From Histomonas meleagridis (Eukaryota; Parabasalia; Tritrichomonadida; Dientamoebidae): a stretch of DNA of 64,000 nt. The translations under genes and the position numbers were made by a program. Below are positions 28,850 through 37,309 of this stretch, piece by piece. The stretch spans positions 1,054,001 to 1,118,000 of the forward strand of contig WSYJ01000149.1 in the NCBI GenBank assembly GCA_020186115.1, written 5' to 3'. The notes beneath the pieces were generated by a model. That model was not told the DNA's origin. It saw nothing but the letters and a program-made list of their open reading frames with translations, and ran no database searches. Numbering within the stretch: the first letter of the stretch is position 1; each line of letters begins with the position of its first letter.

Positions 28850-29820
28850 ATATTAACATTAATATCAATTGGTACACAATATTCCTTCTTGTTTAAGAAG
28901 TAATTTAACTATTTCTGTATAACCATTTGAAGATGCATACATAAGTGCTGAATTAAAAATTTGAAGTAATTTCCAAATATTATTTTGAAATATCAAAATA
29001 TTAAAATAAATATCAAATAAAACAAATAAATATTTTTAGCATTAATATCAATTCCTTCTTGTTCAAGAAGTAATTTGACTATTTCTGTATGACCATTTGA
29101 AGATGCATACATAAGTGCTGAATTAAAAATTTGAAATTATTTCCGAATAATATTTTGAAATACCAAAATATGAAAGCAAAAATTATCTTTAGCATTAATA
29201 TCAATTCCTTCTTGTTCAAGAAGTAATTTGACTATTTCTATATTATTATATGAAGATGCAATCATAAGTGCTGTTTCAAATAATATAAATAATTTCCAAA
29301 TATTATTTTGAAATACCAAATTATTAAAATAAATATCAAATAAAACAAATAAATATTTTTAGCATTAATATCAATTCCTTCTTGTTCAAGAAGTAATTTA
29401 ACTATTTCTGTATGACCATTTGAAGATGCATACATAAGCGCTGTTTTAAATAATTTAAATAATTCCCAAATATTATTTTGGTATATCAAATTATTAAAAT
29501 AAATATCAAATAAAGCATATAAATATCTTTAGCATTAATATCAATTCCTTCTTGTTCAAGAAGTAATTTGACTATTTCTGTATTACCATTCCAAGATGCT
29601 CTAATAAGTGCTGTATTAAATAATTTAAATAATTTCCAAATATTACTTTGAATTATCAAATTATTAATGCAAATATAAAATAAAGCATATAAATATCTTT
29701 AGCATTAATATCAATTCCTTCGTGCTCAAGAAGCAATTTAACTATTTCTATTTGGTCATTTTCAGATGCAATCATAAGTGCTGTTTCAAATAATTTAAAT
29801 AATTTCCAAATATTATTTTA
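28850..29820 (-). repeat. Ankyrin array with exact 170-bp period
   Basis: Six units on the minus strand downstream of the DUF3447 block. Their ALM codons are anchored at 29773, 29603, 29433, 29263, 29110 and 28940: steps of 170, 170, 170, 153 and 170 bp. The 153-bp step reflects a 17-bp deletion in a spacer. Each unit has a conserved coding part (ALMYASSNGHTEIVKLLL, QEGIDINAK) and an AT-rich spacer that starts ATATTTATTTG or similar and ends in ...ACAG before the next unit. With 170 bp per unit the ORF cannot run on. The last unit (about 28890) has an 11-bp insertion. Confidence 0.85.
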
Positions 29821-29823
29821 AAA

Positions 29824-31047
29824 TTATAAATAAAAATAATTAATATATTTTACATTAATATCATAGCTATTTTGCTTCATAAAATATTTAACTAGCTCAA
29901 TATTCCGAGATTTTACAGTTGATACGAACATTGAATCAGGAAAATTATTTTCATTTTTAAACTCTTCAATAAGATTTATATTTCCATTAACAACTAAATT
30001 ATGCATTAATATATCATTGATTTTATATTCTTCTTTTATAAAAAACGAAAGAATCTCATAATTACTTAAAGAAATACATAAACTCATATATATTACCTTA
30101 TAATTAACCTCAATTTTATTATAAACATAGTAAAATATATCATTTCGATGAAAAATAATTGCAAATTTACATAATTCTTCATATAACTCATGCGTTTGCT
30201 CACAAAGATGAAGAATTTCGATGTTTCCACCTGCAACAGCAAAAACAATTGTATTTGATGTATTAGCGCCATTTAACATTAAATATTTAAAACATTTAAT
30301 AGATCCAAAAAATGCTGCATAATCAATTAACGAAACATTATTTTGATTAATAAATGAACATCTTTCATATGGAGATGGTTCAATTATTTGATTAATATCA
30401 AAATCATTTTGTGTTGATATTTCTTGAAGTTTTTCGATTTCATCATTTCGAATTATTTTTGAAATTTCATTTGGATTAATTCCTTCTTTCATATATTTCT
30501 TATGAAGTTCCCAATTATTCTTAGAAAGAATACTATGATTTACAATAAGATAAAACCAAATCGATTCAATATTATCTTCGTCAAAAAAATCATCCATCGT
30601 TGGCTGTATAAAATTTAATTCTTTAATTTCATTTTCTGTTTTATAATGAATGTAATATAATGAATTCTTATTTTCAATAACTTTAGAAGAAATAAGATTC
30701 TTTTCAACCATCATTTCGAGAAGGTAATGTGCCCCTTTATGAGAAAAAAATGTATTTAGAAGAAACAAAAAAATATCAAAGATATTTAAGCCATTTTTGT
30801 TAAAATGCTTACCAACTTCAGATAAAAAGTGTAGAAGCATATTTACATCACATGTTCGGGAATAATAAAAAGAAAATGTGATTCTACATATGAGAAAACA
30901 AAAAGAAAATGGATTATTTCCATCAAATAATGAGATGATTTTTTGGAGGGATGATTCAATATTTTCTTCTCTTAAATTGAAAATGGTGTCTTCAATAAAT
31001 ACTACTATGTTTAAGTATTCTTTTCCTTGATTTTTTGGAGAAGACAT
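29824..31047 (-). CDS. DUF3447-type ankyrin protein, N-terminal block
   Basis: 407 residues from ATG 31047 (MSSPKNQGKEYLN). It has the same order of motifs as the gene at 2144: NWELHKKYMKEGINPNEI, IIRNDEIEKLQEIS, SPYERCSFINQNNVSLI, YAAFFGSIKCFKYLMLNGA, FAVAGGNIEILHLCEQ. The C-terminus enters the first spacer after SYDINVKYIN, then the 170-bp array at 28850-29820 continues the protein in the manner of the other gene. No TM or signal peptide. The role is unknown. Confidence 0.8.
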   Translation of the reverse strand: MSSPKNQGKEYLNIVVFIEDTIFNLREENIESSLQKIISLFDGNNPFSFCFLICRITFSFYYSRTCDVNMLLHFLSEVGKHFNKNGLNIFDIFLFLLNTFFSHKGAHYLLEMMVEKNLISSKVIENKNSLYYIHYKTENEIKELNFIQPTMDDFFDEDNIESIWFYLIVNHSILSKNNWELHKKYMKEGINPNEISKIIRNDEIEKLQEISTQNDFDINQIIEPSPYERCSFINQNNVSLIDYAAFFGSIKCFKYLMLNGANTSNTIVFAVAGGNIEILHLCEQTHELYEELCKFAIIFHRNDIFYYVYNKIEVNYKVIYMSLCISLSNYEILSFFIKEEYKINDILMHNLVVNGNINLIEEFKNENNFPDSMFVSTVKSRNIELVKYFMKQNSYDINVKYINYFYL

Positions 31048-31216
31048 TGTTATTTATAAATATTTCATTTGTTTGGATTTTGATCGTAAACCACCATAAA
31101 TCCTTGAAATTTTATTCCAAGTTCTCGCGTTCTATATACTAATTGCAAACAGCAACCTGTATACTATTGTTTACATATGTTCTTCACTAAAATTTATATG
31201 AAACAAACAAAAATAT

Positions 31217-31963
31217 TTAGTTATCACATATCTTAATATTAGAATATGGAGTTTCTCTTTTTTGCGCTTTCACAGTTTCTGTTTCCTCGTCAAATGATTC
31301 ATTCCAATTCAGCCATCCTTTGCATCTTGGAGAACCACAACAACATTTTATACGCTTTTCTTTTGGTTCATACTCTATTTTATAGTCATAAACAAGTTCT
31401 TCATAGGGTTCAATGTCGCGAATTGCACAAATTATTATGTGTTTCTCTCCAAAAAATTCTTCAAGAATTGTTTCGCAATTTGGATCACAACTATGGTTGA
31501 TAAAGCGCGCTTTCCCTCCAACCCGAGTGGCATCAATAAAAACATCATCAGAGAGACGGAAAATATATGATCCATTGTTACCTTCGCGTTCATACATTTT
31601 TTGTCTTTTTTCAACAACTGATAATCGGATTAATTCACCAACATACTCAATCAAAGGATCGCCTAGTTTGTGTTTACGTGTTGTAATAACACCCCATTGA
31701 TGAATAATGGAACGATCATATCGTAATGTCATAGAGTTGGATCGAAGAACGCGTTCAAATTCTTCAATGGTATCATTCTGAAGAGTTTCAGCTTGAGGTT
31801 GCATTGGAGTGGTTCTTTCTTTTTCTGAATAATACCATGCACGAGTTTGTGTGATTTGCTCTGGTGTTGGTCGATATTTTAGAGGATTCAGTGCATAGCA
31901 CGACATGTCATGCTTATAATTTTTGACTTGTGGATCTTTTTTATAGCTAAGATGAGCAAACAT
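31217..31963 (-). CDS. SET-domain lysine methyltransferase, SET1/MLL-like
   Basis: 248 residues, ATG 31963. A SET domain at about 78-200 is followed by a post-SET zinc site (CCCGSPRCKGWLNW). Motifs: HQWGVITTRKH, LIEYVGELIR, NGSYIFRLSDDVFIDATR, ARFINHSCDPNC (residues 153-164) and ELVYDYK. The first 75 residues have an RSNSMTLRYDRSIIHQWG lead like the pre-SET segment of SET1 enzymes. YIFRL and the post-SET cysteines favour the H3K4 group; a catalytic Tyr is in YDYK. No PHD, bromo or RRM domain, so it is a minimal SET1-like enzyme. Nuclear by function. Confidence 0.92.
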   Translation of the reverse strand: MFAHLSYKKDPQVKNYKHDMSCYALNPLKYRPTPEQITQTRAWYYSEKERTTPMQPQAETLQNDTIEEFERVLRSNSMTLRYDRSIIHQWGVITTRKHKLGDPLIEYVGELIRLSVVEKRQKMYEREGNNGSYIFRLSDDVFIDATRVGGKARFINHSCDPNCETILEEFFGEKHIIICAIRDIEPYEELVYDYKIEYEPKEKRIKCCCGSPRCKGWLNWNESFDEETETVKAQKRETPYSNIKICDN

Positions 31964-32300
31964 TTGTTCAGAGAAATGTGATATGAAATTGAAGAAAGGA
32001 GATTAATTATTTTTTTAGCTTTATAACAAATTTTTTCATGAAAAGATTATTTTTTGGGGATCTTGATCCAATTTAATTCAAAATTGAAAAATTTTCGATT
32101 TTAAAAATAGATAGAAAATTGAAGTAAAATATTTTAATCTAGATTTTTTTGTAATGAGCTTATATTTTCATTAGGTTCACCGAAAATCCATTTGTTATAA
32201 TTAGAATTATGTTCTTCAAAACCATTGTTTTCTTCTTCATTTATGTTTACATTGAAACAAACCCAGTCAATTTTTTGCTTTTTCAAAACTCAAATTAAAA
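31964..32300. other. Intergenic between divergent genes
   Basis: AT-rich, no clear element. Confidence 0.35.
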
Positions 32301-32843
32301 ATGAATAATCACGAAAATGATTTCCAAATTTTGCGAATTGTCATTGCTTCTAACATCAGTGGAACAGTCCTTGCCGATTATGCTCTACCAGAATGGACAT
32401 ATATTAAAGAAGATAAAGCAATTGCAAGACTTTTCCAAACATTGATGTCGATTCCGAAAGAATTTGATAATGAAAGCCTAAGGCAGGTTTCATTCAAGGT
32501 TGGAGAAGAGTCCATGCCCCAAGTCAGTCGACATTCAAATGCTGGTATTCAAAACACAAATTTGAATCTTGCAATGACAATGAAAAATGATATTATAGTT
32601 GGTCTCTTTTATTCAGTTGAGGATGAAGATCAGATACCAAAATTATATTCAACATTTCAATCTTTAACAGAACAATTATATGAAAAGTTCGCAGAAGATC
32701 ATCTTGATTTTTATTTGTCCATAAGAGCAGAGCTCGAGAAGGCATTCCAGCTCAGCGAAGATCTTCCAGTCGAAATCAACAGAAGATTTGCAACATTTGT
32801 TGATAAGATTCCTGCTTTACTCCATGAACACAACTACTGCTAA
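32301..32843 (+). CDS. Hypothetical protein, possibly longin-like
   Basis: 180 residues, ATG 32301 (MNNHENDFQILRIVIASN). The sequence alternates short strands and helices (IIVGLFYSVEDEDQIPKLY, LTEQLYEKFAEDHLDFY), which would be compatible with a longin or roadblock fold as in trafficking regulators, but no signature is present. No TM or signal. Diverges from the SET gene. Confidence 0.55.
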   Translation: MNNHENDFQILRIVIASNISGTVLADYALPEWTYIKEDKAIARLFQTLMSIPKEFDNESLRQVSFKVGEESMPQVSRHSNAGIQNTNLNLAMTMKNDIIVGLFYSVEDEDQIPKLYSTFQSLTEQLYEKFAEDHLDFYLSIRAELEKAFQLSEDLPVEINRRFATFVDKIPALLHEHNYC

Positions 32844-33035
32844 TTTTAAACGCTTTCAAGAAATTTCCAATAAATCTAAATGGGCTTTTTTCGATAAATA
32901 TCAAAGATAAATTTATTTTCAAAAAATCGAACCAACCACAAATGGTTCATTCTTTGGTGAAAGAGGTTTTTGTGGTGAACGATTTTGTATCAAATTATGT
33001 TATTTCGAAGTCTATTTATTTCGGACCTAATAATA

Positions 33036-33983
33036 TTATTTGATTATTGTTGGTGGATTTGTTTGATCCTTTAAGAATGGGTGATTGAGTGCTTCTTTTG
33101 CAGTTGGTCTTTTTGTGTAATCAATATTCAACAATGTTTTCATTAGATCCACAAGTCCTTCATCCACAATTTGAGAAAGCTCTGGTGCGAAGGCAGATTC
33201 CAGTGATTTGATTGGTTCATCAACGAATTCATCATCAATGTCATCATCAATTTGAATTCCAATTTGATCTGCAATTCTATCCAACTCATTACCACCAAAA
33301 TATTCTGACATTATTATAAGTGTTTGAGGGCTTGACCTAGCTTTCCAAGGAATATCGCCATGGGTCAAAATGTAGAAGATAAGCACTCCAACCGCCCACA
33401 CATCACAACCGTAACCGTAATTGGTGTACCCCAATAACATTTCAGGGGGCCTGCAATGCCTTGAACCAGCTTTTGAAGACATATCTTCATTCGCAAAGCA
33501 TCCACAACCCCAATCAATGAGCTTCACATCCGTGAAATTATGCATGATTAGAATATTTCCGAGCTTAACGTCTCTATGAACAATCCCTAATGAATGTGCT
33601 GCGTCAAGTGCTTGTAAAACAGATCTTATTAAAAAACGTATTCGATTTACTGTAAATTGTTCAAAGAGATGGTTGGGATCGATTCCTTTAAGAAGTTCAA
33701 AGACCAACATTGTTTCTTCTTTTTCGATTACTTCATATAATTGAACAACATGTGGTGCGCCTTTGAGTGTTTGCAAAATTTTAACTTCATTATTAATTAG
33801 GTATTCACTTCCTCTTTCAATTAGTTTTATTGCAACTTCTTCTTTTTGATGATATGTTCCACGATAAACATGAGAAAAATGTCCATGACCAATGCATTCA
33901 TCAAACTTTAAGTACGAGACATAAGGTAAGTATTCTGGAATGTGACGTTTTCGGTTGGGGCCTTTCTTTTTTCTTCTTTCCAT
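33036..33983 (-). CDS. CK2-alpha-like protein kinase
   Basis: 315 residues, ATG 33983. Gly-rich loop GHGHFSHVYRG, VAIK lysine, HRDVKLGN catalytic loop, and DWG in place of DFG (LIDWGCGCF), which is the CK2 signature. The activation region SRHCRPPEMLLGY and YGYGCDVWAVG correspond to SRYFKGPELL and YDYSLDMW of CK2. The C-lobe ends LNHPFL. CK2 is a constitutively active acidophilic Ser/Thr kinase. The basic K-rich cluster of CK2 alpha (KKKKIKRE) is not present, so this is a divergent CK2-like family member. The N-terminus (RRKKKGPNRKRH) is basic. Confidence 0.9.
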   Translation of the reverse strand: MERRKKKGPNRKRHIPEYLPYVSYLKFDECIGHGHFSHVYRGTYHQKEEVAIKLIERGSEYLINNEVKILQTLKGAPHVVQLYEVIEKEETMLVFELLKGIDPNHLFEQFTVNRIRFLIRSVLQALDAAHSLGIVHRDVKLGNILIMHNFTDVKLIDWGCGCFANEDMSSKAGSRHCRPPEMLLGYTNYGYGCDVWAVGVLIFYILTHGDIPWKARSSPQTLIIMSEYFGGNELDRIADQIGIQIDDDIDDEFVDEPIKSLESAFAPELSQIVDEGLVDLMKTLLNIDYTKRPTAKEALNHPFLKDQTNPPTIIK

Positions 33984-34205
33984 TAGCCCTCAGAAGAAAA
34001 ATTCTGGCCAAAATCCTCAAATAAACTATTCAAAAAGTTTTTGGGCTAAGCCAGTTGAGTGGTTTACAAAATTGAAGGAAATGAACCCACAACTCATGAA
34101 ATAGATTTCCATAGCAAACAAATTCCAAATAAAAATAAGAAACGCTACGATTAACACTTTTCTCGAAATTTAATATAACAAAAAGATTCGATAAGTCAAA
34201 TATTT

Positions 34206-34913
34206 TTAAGCCCATGCTTGATCAGCTAATGTATAATCATCAACATATGGGTTTCTGTTTCCTTGTGTTTGGTTGATCCTATCATTACGTGTGATTTCTT
34301 GTTGTGTTGGTGGATGTTCTCGATTCCATTTCAAGAAGGTATTAAGTTTTCCGACATCAGATAACCTATAGTTGTCATACATTGTGAAGAAGTAAAGAAT
34401 GCCACGAGCAATTTGACCACGATCTTCAACTCTTGGCATGAAAGAACTACTGTATGTTAAGCAAGAATAATCATCTGGATTTGATGGTCTTGTTTTTGAA
34501 CATTCCAGGTCCCTACAGAACTTCATACATTCACTATAATCAACTTCTTCAAATGGGTAGTCAGATCTTGCACTATTGATTTTTGAAGCAGATGGATAGA
34601 GATGATGAATATCAGAAACCATTGGGGTCTTCTTATCAAAGAAACTTTGAGGAACACTATGTTCGCAGTTGATATCAGTTGCAGATGGCTTTTCAGTTCT
34701 GCCACATTTCCAAGGGTATGTAGTACCAGAGTACATCAAAAACATTTGTCCATCAGTACAGTCAACATCATTGTACATATAGACACGAGCAGTGTTATAT
34801 GAGAATACGGTATGTGCATAATATTCTTTCTTGAGTTTCTGCCTTAAAGCCTCGCCTTTAAGGCCATTTGTTTGGATGTATTCGCAGGAAAGGGAAAGAA
34901 AGAAGAAAAGCAT
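34206..34913 (-). CDS. Secreted endonuclease I-like nuclease
   Basis: 235 residues from ATG 34913 (MLFFFLSLSCEYIQT), which gives a signal peptide; an ATG further upstream at 35006 would add 31 residues and bury it. Endonuclease_1 (EndA/NucM) motifs: CEHSVPQSFF with the catalytic His, SDIHHLYPSASKINSARSDY, DRGQIARGILYFF, and NDRINQTQGNRNPYVDD. These are bba-metal nucleases that degrade DNA and RNA without specificity. Trichomonads scavenge nucleotides, so a secreted or lysosomal nuclease fits. Several Cys suggest disulphides. Bacterial origin by transfer is plausible, as for the family in other protists. Confidence 0.93.
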   Translation of the reverse strand: MLFFFLSLSCEYIQTNGLKGEALRQKLKKEYYAHTVFSYNTARVYMYNDVDCTDGQMFLMYSGTTYPWKCGRTEKPSATDINCEHSVPQSFFDKKTPMVSDIHHLYPSASKINSARSDYPFEEVDYSECMKFCRDLECSKTRPSNPDDYSCLTYSSSFMPRVEDRGQIARGILYFFTMYDNYRLSDVGKLNTFLKWNREHPPTQQEITRNDRINQTQGNRNPYVDDYTLADQAWA

Positions 34914-35144
34914 TCGAATTAACAGTCTCAATCTGAATTTTGAACCGAAGCCATTGAATTTGAATGCATACAACAAAAGCTTTATAAAACATGACACTTT
35001 TCGCATTCACACAGAAATTGGTTTTTTAGAACGATGGAACTTTCTATATAACTGTTTATCGTTTGTTTGTCCCACATCATAAATATTAAGATCATTAAAG
35101 ATTTATTGACCAATTCTTTAAGGAAGAGGACACAGAGGTGTTTC

Positions 35145-36242
35145 TTAATTGAGAATAGACATTCCTGCTTGATTGTATTGTTGGCGAGTAATAATTCTTT
35201 GAGGGAACACATCAAGACTTGCAAATATCGAACCACCAATCCAGTCAGAATACATCGGCTGTGGTGAAAGGACAACTTTAACATTCGTTCCTTTAGGCGC
35301 CTAGTTTCTAATTTCCATCTCGAGGCGTTCTTTGAATCCTTTAATCATAGTGTTACCACCAGTGAGGATGATATTCGAATAAAGCTTATTACGTAAGCAT
35401 TTATAGAGTTAAAAACAATTTGATCAATTCCGTCATAACTAAATCCATTAAGATATGTAACTGCACATTGAAATTGTTCTTTTCCGAATTTGATTGTACT
35501 TCCATCAGATTGTGTAAACAAGAGATCGCATTATGTTGTTGTTGTCGCCAAATTATAATCAAGTGCAACATACGCATGGTTTTCTTTGATGCTATTAAAG
35601 TATGACTTCGGGATGTATTGATTAATTGTTTGATTTCGCATTGTTTCTTCTTGTAGATATGTGGTTACATCACTCCCTGCGAGGTTGGTGCATGCCAAAG
35701 CTTTTGTCATGATGCGCCCTTCAATCATTGGGAAAACCTGCGTAATTCCATCGCCAGACTCTAAAACAATACCAGACGTACGACATGAATCATACAATGC
35801 AAGATTCGGTTGCAACAGAATAAAAAACCCTCTGAAGTTATATGTTTCAAATATGATCTGCATCATCATCTCACTATTCCGAATGGGCAATTTGGATGTT
35901 GAATGATTTCGGATACTTATTGGCTCGGACATTAATACATTGGATAATGGTGGATCAACTTGAAGTTGGTTTTTAAAGATGTAGCTACATCTCCAGATCT
36001 TTTCCATTTCATCCCAATTTGTAATATGTCCATGGCTGATTGGATGGTAAAGATTGAGCATTCCATATATAGATTCAGCTTCAGTACCAATATATACTCC
36101 TTGATTGGGCAACTGATTATTTGGATATTTGGGATGACCAGTCGTCGTTGCTAATTATAGTGGGCTGTTCGTATCCTGCATAGCCTGCCTTGATGAACTT
36201 TGACCCATTATCAACAACAATTGTCTGGAAGTTCCCGTTCAT
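35145..36242 (-). pseudogene. Actin pseudogene
   Basis: From ATG 36242 it reads MNGNFQTIVVDNGSKFIKAG (actin N-terminus), shifts frame near 36130, continues as GVYIGTEAESIYGML, LYDSCRTSGIVLESGDGITQ and VALDYNLATTT, shifts near 35530, and ends in a third frame with NVKVVLSPQPMYSDWIGGS, FASLDVFPQRIITRQQYNQA. About 366 codon-equivalents, close to the 375 of actin. Several residues differ from consensus actin (SRTSG for DRTTG is close; NLATTT), so it may derive from a divergent actin-like gene. At least three frame changes make it non-functional. Confidence 0.9.
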
Positions 36243-37309
36243 TAAAAAGATGAAGTGACACAGATAAAGAAAGAAGAAAATAACCGTAAGTTATTTGACG
36301 TAAATAAAAGAAACTTTTTAATGCTTCAGAAAGTATTGAGTTAAAACAGAAATTTGAATCCAACGCACAAAGAAATAATTTGGTTGTAAATTTTTCAGAA
36401 GGAAACACGAAAATTCAGGATTCTATTTTGGAATGAGCAAAACACAAAGCATTTGCTTTTTTGATGGTTCCTCACAAAAAATAATTAAAAAATTGTTTCA
36501 TGTTGATTGGAAAAATAAGGAAAAAGAAAATTAACCCATTGATATAAATATAACTTTGGTAGCACATAAGAATGAAGTGGGAATGTTGTTCTGAATGATT
36601 CAGGATCCAAAAAAAGATTTCTTAATATAATTATGATAATATGTAATGTTGCAGATTCAGGGTGTGGGAAGCAACATCATGAGGAGTGTGATTGAACATT
36701 TGAGCGTTGGATGTTGACCAGAGATTTTTATCTTTATCAAAAAGTGTCAATACGATAACGTTTTCTGGTTTCACAAACTTTTTGGTTTTGTGTTTTGGAA
36801 ATCATATATGATTATTGGTGAAAATGAGTGTAACATTACATCTATCCAAACAATTGGAAATAATATTTTAATGGAATTTCATTTACTTAATAAATTTTAA
36901 ATTAATTCAAAAAATTAAAGTTCTATTTTCAATCCCATCGAAATGATATTTCATTATCCACATGATAAGAAAATTGTAAATTAATGTTATATAAAAATTA
37001 GTTGGAAAATGTTTGAAATTAATTTTGAAATTTATTGAAAGAGAAGGAATGGAAGACTTGTTAACAATGAACCATGACTCGAGAAATGTTTCATAAAAAA
37101 TTGGTTAATTTACCTTTTCTTTAATACAGCATGACCCATTTTATAGGGTCATTGGATAAAACCTCAAAATTTTTCCAAAAATTATCGTTGACAACATCGA
37201 GTATACTTCTCAAAATTCACAGACTTTTGTGAAATCAATTGAAAACGTTACATGAGTTTTGATTTATATTCAATTCAGCTGTTCAAACATCCTTCTTCCA
37301 AATCACTTC
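36243..37309. other. Intergenic with a possible coding relic
   Basis: On the minus strand at about 36630-36800 a 55-codon open stretch without ATG reads KKFVKPENVIVLTLFDKDKN and continues coding-like; it may be an exon or relic, family unknown. The rest is AT-rich. The TCACTTC block at 37303-37309 touches the ATG of the next gene. Confidence 0.3.
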
